Source of the DNA: Burkholderia sp. Nafp2/4-1b
GTDB taxonomy: Bacteria; Pseudomonadota; Gammaproteobacteria; Burkholderiales; Burkholderiaceae
Direction: 5' to 3'
NCBI RefSeq assembly: GCF_003635165.1
Contig: NZ_ML058606.1
Location: 124,001 to 188,000 of the forward strand
DNA length: 64,000 nucleotides
In this document: positions 45,414 through 52,868 of the stretch, piece after piece
Layout: each line of letters opens with the position of its first letter
How positions within the stretch are numbered: the stretch's first letter is position 1
Position numbers and translations under genes: made by a program
The notes under the pieces: model-generated
Database searches by the model: none
What the model saw: only the letters and a program-made list of their open reading frames with translations
Told to the model about the DNA's origin: nothing

Positions 45414-45821
45414 GTGGCAGTGGCCCGTCGCAGGACGCGGCGCACGAGTGGGGATGAGCGCCAGTATGCGCCGAATGTACGGGTTTCCGATCCCGACTGC
45501 CTGGTTCGAACGGCCGCTCAGGATCAGCCGGATCGCGCGATCTGGCTGCCGCTCGGCGACGCGCTGGTGCTGGCGGCGCCGCGCATCAACGAGGCACTCG
45601 ACAACAAGGAGTCGAACGAATGCGCGAACGCGCCCGTGCGGTGCGAGGAGCGTCGCTTCGACATCGTGCCGGACACGACCGATGCCGGCCCCGTCTATCC
45701 ATTGATCGTGACTGAAACCGGCACGCGCGGCGATCGCGCGATTCATGTGCGCCATACGGTGAAGTTCGACGCGTCGCGCGCACGCTACATCGTGCCGAAG
45801 GCATTGCGCGACGCGTACTGA
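45414..45821 (+). CDS. Hypothetical protein, possibly a 5'-truncated remnant
   Basis: 135 codons from a GTG at 45414. The second part (about 45520-45821) has the strong G/C third-position bias of real genes here and protein-like sequence (WLPLGDALVLAAPRINEALD, RFDIVPDTTDAGPVYPLIVTETG, HTVKFDASRARYIVPKALRD). The first 40 codons look non-coding, and no good start or ribosome site is seen. No family recognised. It may be a shortened gene, with the original start lost. Confidence 0.45.
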   Translation: MAVARRRTRRTSGDERQYAPNVRVSDPDCLVRTAAQDQPDRAIWLPLGDALVLAAPRINEALDNKESNECANAPVRCEERRFDIVPDTTDAGPVYPLIVTETGTRGDRAIHVRHTVKFDASRARYIVPKALRDAY

Positions 45822-45876
45822 GCCGCCGGGCGCAGCAACGGGCGGCATGGCGCCGTCCTCATGTCGCGCAGCCGGA

Positions 45877-46806
45877 TTACACGTACAGGTACCGCACGAG
45901 GTGGAAGAACACCGGCGCCGCGAAGCAGACCGAGTCGACGCGATCGAGCATCCCGCCGTGGCCGGCGATCATCGAACCCCAGTCCTTGGTGCCGAGCGAG
46001 CGCTTCACGGCCGACAGCACGAGGCCGCCGACGAAGCCCGCGATCACGATCGCGAGCGAGATCCCGAACGCGGCGCCGAAGCTGAACGGAGTCACGCGAT
46101 ACAGCGAGGCGCCGCACAGCGTCGCGAGCAGCCCGCCGCCGACGAAGCCTTCGACCGTCTTCGACGGCGACAGGCGCGGCGCGATCTTGCGGCGCCCGCA
46201 CAGCTTGCCGACCACGTACTGCAGCACGTCGCTGATCTGCACGACGAACAGGAAGAAGAACAGCAGCAGCGCGTTCTGCCCCGCGTAGCGCGGAATGTCG
46301 AGGATCAGCACGGCAGGCGCGTGGCTCAATCCGTACACGCACACCATCAGCGCCCAGTTGATCTTCGCGTTGCGGCTCAGGAATTCGCGCGTGTCCTGCG
46401 TGAGCGCCGATACCAGCGACATCGCGAAGAACAGATGCACCGGCACGAAGATCGAGTACATCCCGTACCAGTTGATCCCGAGCAGCAGGTACTGCACCGG
46501 AATCGCGACGAAGAACGCGATGAAGAGCGTCGTATGGTCGCTCGCGGTGGTCGGCGTGAGCGTGATGAACTCGCGTAGCGTCAGGTACGACAGCAGCGCG
46601 AACACCAGATACGTGACGTTGTTGCCCAGGCCGATCGCGATGACCATGATCGCGATCATCGCCCACCACGCGCGGATGCGCTGGTTCAGGTTGACGACGG
46701 TCGCGCTGGTGCCGCCGCTGCGCGCGCCGAGGATCGCGCCGATCACGGTCGCGAGCACCAGCACGCCGGTGACGCCCGCGACCAGTTCCCAGAAGAGAGT
46801 TCGCAT
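45877..46806 (-). CDS. Phosphatidate cytidylyltransferase (CdsA family)
   Basis: A 309-residue polytopic membrane enzyme making CDP-diacylglycerol from phosphatidate and CTP. The family signature is intact near the C-terminus: SAVKRSLGTKDWGSMIAGHGGMLDRVDS. It is a second CdsA-like enzyme beside the essential copy expected in the lpx/uppS cluster elsewhere in the genome. It lies 36 bases after the acyltransferase gene on the same strand and faces a divergent CDP-alcohol phosphatidyltransferase operon. Together they look like a lipid-synthesis module. Confidence 0.92.
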   Translation of the reverse strand: MRTLFWELVAGVTGVLVLATVIGAILGARSGGTSATVVNLNQRIRAWWAMIAIMVIAIGLGNNVTYLVFALLSYLTLREFITLTPTTASDHTTLFIAFFVAIPVQYLLLGINWYGMYSIFVPVHLFFAMSLVSALTQDTREFLSRNAKINWALMVCVYGLSHAPAVLILDIPRYAGQNALLLFFFLFVVQISDVLQYVVGKLCGRRKIAPRLSPSKTVEGFVGGGLLATLCGASLYRVTPFSFGAAFGISLAIVIAGFVGGLVLSAVKRSLGTKDWGSMIAGHGGMLDRVDSVCFAAPVFFHLVRYLYV

Positions 46807-46842
46807 GAAGAAGTCCGGAAAAGGAAAAGGAGGGCGCCGCGT

Positions 46843-47475
46843 TCAGCCGGCCGGCCGCTGCGGCGGCGCGAGCGCGACGATCGCGTCGCGCATGCGGGTG
46901 AGGAAGGTCGGCTTGTCTTCGCCGGCGCCGAGCGCGTCGTTCGCGCCGAAGTGCACCTTGCAGATCAGCGGCACGGGCCAGATCGCACCCTTCGGCATGA
47001 TGCGCTGCAGGTTCTCGAGATAGACCGGCGCGAGCGCGACGTCCGGGAATTCGGTCGCGAGATGGAACAGGCCGCTCTTGAACGGCTGCGGCAACACGTC
47101 GGCGCCGCGCGTGCCTTCCGGGAAAATGATGATCGAGTGGCCTTGCCGCAGTGCGTCGCGCACGGGTTCCAACGGGTCGCCGCCGTTTTCGCGGTGACGG
47201 TCGATCAGCACGACGTTCAGCAGCTTCTGCGCGATGTGGCGCTTCAGGTCGCTGCTGTCCCAGTAGTCGCGCGCCGCGACGGGCCGCACGACCGCGCGCA
47301 CGTCGCGCGGCAGCGCGGCGAGGATCGCGAGCGTGTCGATATGGCTCGTGTGGTTGGAGAAGTAGATCTTCTGCGTCGGCGACGGCGGCGCCTGATGCCA
47401 GACCGGATACGCGCCGGCGACGAGCCGCACGATCGACAGCAGGAAGTCGCGCTGCCACACGTTGAGAATGTTCAT
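46843..47475 (-). CDS. 1-acyl-glycerol-3-phosphate acyltransferase (PlsC family)
   Basis: 210 residues: N-terminal amphipathic/membrane segment, then the PlsC motifs NHTSHIDTL (catalytic His with HX4D), IDRHRENGGDP, and FPEGTRG (glycerol-phosphate binding), plus LAPVYLEN. Acylates lysophosphatidate to phosphatidate, the substrate of the CdsA-like enzyme downstream. I chose MNILNVWQRDF at 47475; 33 further codons are open upstream but Arg-rich. First gene of the leftward arm of the lipid module. Confidence 0.9.
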   Translation of the reverse strand: MNILNVWQRDFLLSIVRLVAGAYPVWHQAPPSPTQKIYFSNHTSHIDTLAILAALPRDVRAVVRPVAARDYWDSSDLKRHIAQKLLNVVLIDRHRENGGDPLEPVRDALRQGHSIIIFPEGTRGADVLPQPFKSGLFHLATEFPDVALAPVYLENLQRIMPKGAIWPVPLICKVHFGANDALGAGEDKPTFLTRMRDAIVALAPPQRPAG

Positions 47476-47925
47476 CGGCGCGGCGCCTCCTGCATGCAGC
47501 CCCACGCGGCCGCGCAGGCGCGGCGGGCGGGATCCCGGAATGCCGGCGCGACAGGATGCGCGCCGGACGGCCATTGTTTAAGTTTTTTCAAATTCGTGGC
47601 TGCCTGTCGCAGGGCCGCGATAATCGGACGCTGCGCCGCGTACGTTGCGTCGCGGCGCATCGCCGGTCGACGGCGTGATAATCGGCTGTTGCACGAGCGC
47701 CCGTTTGCAGTTCGAATGGATTGCTGCGCTCGCGGGCCAGCGGATTATCGCGAGTTTCCTCCGAAAACGCCAGATTGCCCGGCGCTGCCGACGCGCGGCG
47801 CGGCTTGACGCGTTGGGGCCGCTCGGCGACGATTACGGCCACCTGTCGACCGCCGCTGCCGGCGGTTGCGCCGCCCGGGGCATGGCGGCTGGAAACGTGT
47901 CCGAACGTGCCGAACCAATAAAACG
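47476..47925. promoter_or_regulatory. Divergent control region of the lipid module
   Basis: 450 bases between the plsC-like and phosphatidyltransferase starts, without a convincing gene. GATAATCGG occurs twice in the same orientation (near 47620 and 47678) and GGATTATCG once inverted (near 47741). These could be -10 boxes or a regulator site shared by both arms. A T-run (47583-47591) lies near the plsC side. Confidence 0.45.
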
Positions 47926-48531
47926 ATGAGCCTCTACGCACTCAAACCGAAATTCCAGAACTATCTGCGCCCGTTCGCGGATTCGCTGGCCGAACGCGGC
48001 GTCACCGCCAACCAGGTCACGCTGTTCGCGGCCGGCGGCTCGATCGTCGTGGGCGCGCTCGCGGGGCTCGGCGTGTTCGCCCGCGTGCTGTTCCTGCTGA
48101 TCCCGATCTGGCTGTTTGCACGGATGGCGCTCAACGCGATCGACGGGATGCTCGCGCGCGAGCACGGGCAGAAGAGCACGCTCGGCGCGTACCTGAACGA
48201 GCTCGGCGACGTCGTGTCCGATATCGCGCTCGTGCTGCCGTTCCTCGCGATTCCCGCGTTCGCTCCGGCAGAAGTCTGGCTGTTCGCGCTGACGGCGGCC
48301 ATCGTCGAATGTGCGGGACTGATCGGCCCGCTCGCCGGTGCGACGCGCCGCTACGACGGTCCGTTCGGCAAGAGCGACCGCGCGCTCGCGCTCGGTGCAT
48401 TCGCGCTGTGGATCGGCTTGGGCCTGCCGGTCGGCAGCGTCGCCGCATGGCTGTGGCGCGTGCTGATCGTGCTGTCGATCGTGACGGCGGTGCGGCGCGT
48501 GCAGGCCGGTGTCGCCGAAGCGGGCGGCTGA
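47926..48531 (+). CDS. CDP-alcohol phosphatidyltransferase-like protein with variant motif
   Basis: 201 residues, several membrane helices. In this family CDP-diacylglycerol is joined to an alcohol through the motif DxxDGxxAR(8)GxxxDxxxD. Here it reads NAIDGMLAREHGQKSTLG-AYL-N-ELG-D: spacing is exact, but the first and third Asp are Asn. A two-metal site with such changes is unusual; it may mean a different alcohol, altered metal use or reduced activity. The ATG at 47926 starts the rightward arm of the lipid module; the hydrolase-methyltransferase gene follows after 84 bases. Confidence 0.85.
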   Translation: MSLYALKPKFQNYLRPFADSLAERGVTANQVTLFAAGGSIVVGALAGLGVFARVLFLLIPIWLFARMALNAIDGMLAREHGQKSTLGAYLNELGDVVSDIALVLPFLAIPAFAPAEVWLFALTAAIVECAGLIGPLAGATRRYDGPFGKSDRALALGAFALWIGLGLPVGSVAAWLWRVLIVLSIVTAVRRVQAGVAEAGG

Positions 48532-48615
48532 CGGTCTGACGATGGCGCAGACCTAGCAGGACCGGTGCCGGAGGGCGGCGCCGCATGATTCGAATAACGA
48601 AACGAGAGAGATCGC

Positions 48616-50385
48616 ATGAGCACACGCACGGGCCGTGAGGCCGACTTCGCCACGCACGACGGCGAGACACTGTTCTATCGTCACTGGCCCGCGACGGCAC
48701 CGCGTTGCCGCGGCGCGATCGTGCTGCTGCACCGCGGCCATGAACATTCGGCGCGTGTCGCGCACCTCGTCGACGAGCTCGACCTGCCGGACTTCGCGTT
48801 CTTCGCATGGGATGCGCGCGGCCACGGCCGCTCGCCCGGCGCACGGGGCTACAGCCCGAGCGCGGCCGCGTCGGTGCGCGACCTGCAGTGCTTCGTCGAG
48901 CATATCCGCGACACGCACGGCATCGCGATCGAGGACATGGCCGTGGTCGGGCAGAGCGTCGGCGCGGTGCTCGCCGCGACTTGGGTGCACGATTACGCAC
49001 CGCCGATCCGCTGCCTCGTGGTCGCGTCGCCCGCGTTCCACATCAAGCTCTACGTGCCGTTCGCGCGGCCGGGGCTGCGGCTGATGCACAAGCTGCGCGG
49101 GCTGTTCTACGTGAACAGCTACGTGAAGCCGAAATTCCTCACGCACGATCCCGAGCGGATCGCGAGCTATGCGGCCGATCCGCTGATCACGCGGCCGATC
49201 GCCGTCAACATGCTGCTCGACCTGCACGACACCGCGCAGCGGATCGTCGCCGATGCGGCCGCGATCACCGTGCCGACGCAGCTGTTGATCTCCGGCGCCG
49301 ACTGGGTCGTGCATCGCGGCCCGCAGGACCGTTTCTTCGAGCGGCTCGGGTCGGCGCGCAAGGAGCGCATCGTGCTGCCGGGCTTCTATCACGACACGCT
49401 TGGCGAGCGCGATCGCGCGCAGGCGCTCGCACCGCTGCGCACCTTCGTGCTGCGCGAGTTCGATGCGCCGAGCCCGCGCGTGTCGCTGGCCGACGCCGAC
49501 CGGCGCGGCCCGTTCCATGACGAATACGCGGCGCTCGGCCGGCCGCCCGCGAACCCGCTCACCCGCGCGTACTGGGCGATCACGCGCGCCGGCCTGAAGG
49601 CCGGCGGCGCGCTGTCCGACGGCATCGCGCTCGGGCTGCGGCTCGGCTTCGATTCGGGATCGACGCTCGACTACGTGTACCGCAACCGCGCGCAGGGCCG
49701 GCTCGGCATCGGTGGGCTGATCGACCGCACCTATCTCGATTCGCCGGGCTGGGTCGGCATCCGTCAGCGCAAGATCCATCTGCAGGAGCTGATCGGTGCG
49801 GCAATCGGCCGGCTGCGCAGCCGCGACGAACCGGTGCGGATCGTCGACATCGCGGCCGGGCACGGGCGCTACGTGCTCGATGCGATCGCGACGGCCGCCG
49901 AGCGCGACGGCGCGGCGCCCGACGACATCACGCTGCGCGACTACAGCCCGCCGAACGTCGAGGCCGGGCGCGTGCTGATCGCGCAGCGCGGCCTCGAGCC
50001 GATCGCGCGCTTCGAGCGCGGCGACGCATTCGACGAGGCGTCGCTCGCGACGCTCGAGCCGCGCCCGACGCTCGCGATCGTGTCGGGGCTGTACGAGCTG
50101 TTCGGCGAGAACGCGCTGATCGAGCGTTCGCTGCGCGGGCTCGCGCAGGCGGTGCCGCCCGGCGGCTATCTCGTCTATACGGGGCAGCCGTGGCATCCGC
50201 AGCTCGAATTCATCGCTCGGGCGCTGAACAACCATCGCGGCGATGCGACCTGGGTGATGCGGCGCCGCTCGCAGGCCGAGATGGACGAACTCGTCGCGCG
50301 GGCCGGGTTCCGCAAGCTCGAGCAGCGGATCGACGAGATGGGCATCTTCACGGTGAGTCTCGCGCAGCGGGTGGACGCGTCATGA
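48616..50385 (+). CDS. Bifunctional alpha/beta hydrolase - SAM-dependent methyltransferase
   Basis: 589 residues. Residues 1-290 are a lysophospholipase/monoacylglycerol-lipase-like hydrolase: GAIVLLHRGHEHSARV (oxyanion), nucleophile Ser114 in VVGQSVGAV, Asp in LISGADWVVHR, late His in GFYHDTLGE. Residues about 390-589 are a class I methyltransferase with motif I VDIAAGHGRYVLDA (about 407-420) and DYSPPNVEAG. No signal peptide. The combination suggests deacylation (or acyl transfer) and methylation of a lipid from the same module. Its stop overlaps the next start (ATGA at 50382-50385). Confidence 0.9.
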   Translation: MSTRTGREADFATHDGETLFYRHWPATAPRCRGAIVLLHRGHEHSARVAHLVDELDLPDFAFFAWDARGHGRSPGARGYSPSAAASVRDLQCFVEHIRDTHGIAIEDMAVVGQSVGAVLAATWVHDYAPPIRCLVVASPAFHIKLYVPFARPGLRLMHKLRGLFYVNSYVKPKFLTHDPERIASYAADPLITRPIAVNMLLDLHDTAQRIVADAAAITVPTQLLISGADWVVHRGPQDRFFERLGSARKERIVLPGFYHDTLGERDRAQALAPLRTFVLREFDAPSPRVSLADADRRGPFHDEYAALGRPPANPLTRAYWAITRAGLKAGGALSDGIALGLRLGFDSGSTLDYVYRNRAQGRLGIGGLIDRTYLDSPGWVGIRQRKIHLQELIGAAIGRLRSRDEPVRIVDIAAGHGRYVLDAIATAAERDGAAPDDITLRDYSPPNVEAGRVLIAQRGLEPIARFERGDAFDEASLATLEPRPTLAIVSGLYELFGENALIERSLRGLAQAVPPGGYLVYTGQPWHPQLEFIARALNNHRGDATWVMRRRSQAEMDELVARAGFRKLEQRIDEMGIFTVSLAQRVDAS

Positions 50386-51794
50386 GCGCGTTGGGCGGCG
50401 GCGCGGGCACGGGCGGCAGTGTCGCGGAGCCGGCGGCCGGCGGCGCGTGCGACGCTTCGTTCGCGTTGCGCGTCGGCTCGCTCGCGGCGATGGGCGCGGT
50501 GTTCTTTTCCACCTACGGCTTCGCGAACTGGCTCGCCGCGCGCCGCGCCGCGGTGCCGACCTTCGCGTTCGGCTGGGAGCACGCGATTCCGTTCGTGCCG
50601 TGGACCATCGTGCCGTACTGGTCGATCGACCTGCTGTATGCGCTGTCGTTCTTCTTCTGGACCCGCCGCGACGATCTGCTCGATCACGTGAAGCGGCTGC
50701 TGACCGTGCAGTTGATCTCGGTCGCGTGCTTCATCGCGTGGCCGCTGCGCTTCGGCTTCGAGCGGCCCGACGCGGGCGGCGTGGCCGGCGCGCTGTTCAC
50801 GCTGCTGATGGGGTTCGACAAGCCGTTCAACCAGGCGCCGTCGCTGCACATCGGCCTGCTCGTCGTGCTGTGGGCCGTCTATGCGAAGCATCTGCGCGGC
50901 ACGCTCGCGCGCGTCGTGCTGCATCTGTGGTTCGCGGCGATCGGCGTGTCGGTGCTGACGACCTACCAGCATCATGCGATCGACGTGCCGACCGGCGCGG
51001 CGGTCGGCTGTCTGGCGCTGTTCCTGTTTCCGTTGCGCGACGCCGCGGGCCGGCTGCCGGGGGCGACCGGCTCGCCGTCCGCCGCCGGCCGCGCACTGGC
51101 GCGCCGCTATGCGCTCGGCGCGGCGCTGGGTGCGCTCGTCGCGCTGGCCTGGGTGTCGCGTGCGCCGGGCTGGGCGCTGGCGGCCGGATGGGGCGCGCTG
51201 GCGCTCGCGTGCGTCGCATGGATCTATTGGCGCGGCGCCCCCGGTGCGTTCCAGAAGGAAGACGCGGGGCGCTTTCCGGTGGTCATCCGCTGGCTGCTCG
51301 CGCCGACCATTGCCGGCGCGTTCGTCAATTCACGGCTATGGACGTTCCGGCAGCCGGCGCCGGTTCGGATCGACGAACGCGTGTCGATCGGCCGCACGCC
51401 GACCACGCGCGACGTGCGGCGCCACGGCTTCACCGCGCTCGTCGACCTGACCGCCGAAATGCCGCGCTGGGTCGCGGCCGACGCATCGCTCGCGTATGTG
51501 GCGGTGCCGCAGCTCGACCTCGTCGCGCCGACAGCCGCGCAACTCGCAGAGGCGGTCGCGGCGCTCGAACGCCTGCACGCCGACGGGCGCGATGTGCTGG
51601 TCTGCTGCGCGCTCGGCTACGGGCGCAGCGTGTTGTGCGCGGCCGCGTGGCTCGCCGCGCGACGCGGGCTCGATGACGCGCGCGACGCGCTCGCGGCGGT
51701 GCGCGCCATGCGGCCGCGCGCGGTCTGGTCCGACGACGGCGTGGCCGTGCTGCAGGCGTGGATCGACCGCCGACGCGCGACGGGCGCCGCATGA
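50382..51794 (+). CDS. PAP2-like membrane domain fused to a dual-specificity phosphatase
   Basis: 470 residues. The N-terminal half is polytopic with PAP2-superfamily residues NQAPSLHIG and TYQHHAIDVPTG (two His and Asp). After a hydrophobic linker, the C-terminal 150 residues form a dual-specificity/tyrosine phosphatase domain with the CX5R loop VCCALGYGRSVLC and acidic loop QLDLVAPT. Such DSPs include the phosphatidylglycerol-phosphate phosphatase PTPMT1, so it may remove phosphate from the product of the upstream phosphatidyltransferase. Starts within the preceding stop codon and overlaps the next start: tight coupling. Confidence 0.9.
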   Translation: MSALGGGAGTGGSVAEPAAGGACDASFALRVGSLAAMGAVFFSTYGFANWLAARRAAVPTFAFGWEHAIPFVPWTIVPYWSIDLLYALSFFFWTRRDDLLDHVKRLLTVQLISVACFIAWPLRFGFERPDAGGVAGALFTLLMGFDKPFNQAPSLHIGLLVVLWAVYAKHLRGTLARVVLHLWFAAIGVSVLTTYQHHAIDVPTGAAVGCLALFLFPLRDAAGRLPGATGSPSAAGRALARRYALGAALGALVALAWVSRAPGWALAAGWGALALACVAWIYWRGAPGAFQKEDAGRFPVVIRWLLAPTIAGAFVNSRLWTFRQPAPVRIDERVSIGRTPTTRDVRRHGFTALVDLTAEMPRWVAADASLAYVAVPQLDLVAPTAAQLAEAVAALERLHADGRDVLVCCALGYGRSVLCAAAWLAARRGLDDARDALAAVRAMRPRAVWSDDGVAVLQAWIDRRRATGAA

Positions 51795-52246
51795 TGCGCG
51801 ATCCGTCCGCACCGTTTCGGATTGCCGCCGCGCGCGGTGCGCTCGATGCGGGCGCATGGGCGATCGCGGCCGCGCTGGCCGCGGCCGGTGCGGGCTGGTG
51901 GATTGCCGCCGGTTGGGCGCCCGCGACGATCGCGCGCGTGCTGCTGGCCGCGATCAGCACGGGGGCGGGGATCGCCGCGCTGTGGTACGCGGTGCGCATC
52001 GAGATCGACCGGCGGCTGTTCGCCGCATTGGCACGCACGGCATCGCACGACGCGTCGGTCGACGACGCGCTCGCCGCGCTCGATCGCGCGCTCGCCGATC
52101 TCGGCTGGATCGATGAAGGGAAGGCTGGCCGCGCGCTCGATGCGCGCGTGCGCGGCGCGATAGGGCTGTGCCGGGCCGGTGTGCTGGTCGCGATCGTCCA
52201 GTGGATCGTGGTCGGGATCGCGATCGCGGTGCCGCGGATCGGTTAG
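51791..52246 (+). CDS. Small membrane protein at the end of the lipid module
   Basis: 151 residues, start overlapping the phosphatase stop (ATGA at 51791-51794). Three hydrophobic segments (about 18-40, 45-65 and 125-148) with a polar helical stretch between (DASVDDALAALDRALADLGWIDEGKAGR). No family recognised beyond its repeated place in this kind of cluster. Possibly an accessory membrane subunit. Confidence 0.8.
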   Translation: MMRDPSAPFRIAAARGALDAGAWAIAAALAAAGAGWWIAAGWAPATIARVLLAAISTGAGIAALWYAVRIEIDRRLFAALARTASHDASVDDALAALDRALADLGWIDEGKAGRALDARVRGAIGLCRAGVLVAIVQWIVVGIAIAVPRIG

Positions 52247-52368
52247 TCGTGCGGTGGTGTTCGGGTGTGAGCGGGTGTGCGCATCCGCTTCGCGATCTGG
52301 GTCTGCAAGGCAATGATGCGCAGCAGCGTAGCGGGGGACAGGGTGGTGGGGTCGGAGAATTGATCCAA
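52243..52368 (-). pseudogene. Short 5' gene fragment (41 codons)
   Basis: From a TTG at 52368 the minus strand reads MDQFSDPTTLSPATLLRIIA-LQTQIAK, then changes to a Pro/Thr/His-rich nonsense end and a stop at 52243. The first 27 residues look like a genuine protein start, reminding me of the beginning of GAF-domain sensor proteins, though I cannot verify that. Probably the stub of a deleted gene. Confidence 0.35.
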
Positions 52369-52868
52369 ATCAGTTTTCCGTGAAGAAAGCGCGGCGCGCG
52401 GCGCCGGCTTGCGGTACGATACGCGCCGCCCACGCGGCAGCGTTGCCTCGGGCGGCCCGCAATGGGCCGCAGCCGGTATCCGGTCCATTTCCGGTACGAC
52501 GCGCCGGTCAGGCAGCGCCGGCAGTACGCCGGTGGACCCGGCCGGCAGCAACGGCGTAATTCTTGCCATTCGATCGTCGCGCGCGGCATTTCCGACGGAA
52601 TTGAGTTGTTTTTCGCTTCGTCAGGGCGAATCAGGGCGAGTTTTGTCCTGATTTTGAGATAGTGTGACGAATGTGCGAGCGCCGCTGCCGTGCGCGCGCA
52701 ACCTGTCCGCCGGCGACAGCAAATTTTGCCGCGTCGTTTCGATAAATGCTTTCAGGCCAGACTTTGAGGGGAAGCAGTGGGGATGTGCATTCACGGGCAT
52801 GACTGCTTTGCGCGCGCCGGTTGCGGCGCGCTGGATCACCGGATGACCACGACGATGCGGAGCCGCGC
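52369..52868. promoter_or_regulatory. Upstream region of the bcs operon
   Basis: About 500 bases without a supported gene. Contains a direct repeat TCAGGGCGA(A/G) (52620-52640), a T-rich patch (52608-52616) and the AT-rich segment GTTTTGTCCTGATTTTGAGATAGTG (52641-52665) that may carry the bcs promoter. No riboswitch fold is evident by eye. Confidence 0.4.

Noticed and set aside
45399-45848. 149-codon minus-strand frame opposite the orphan segment
   Set aside because: The opposite strand shows better third-position bias and more protein-like sequence; this one is Arg/His-rich.
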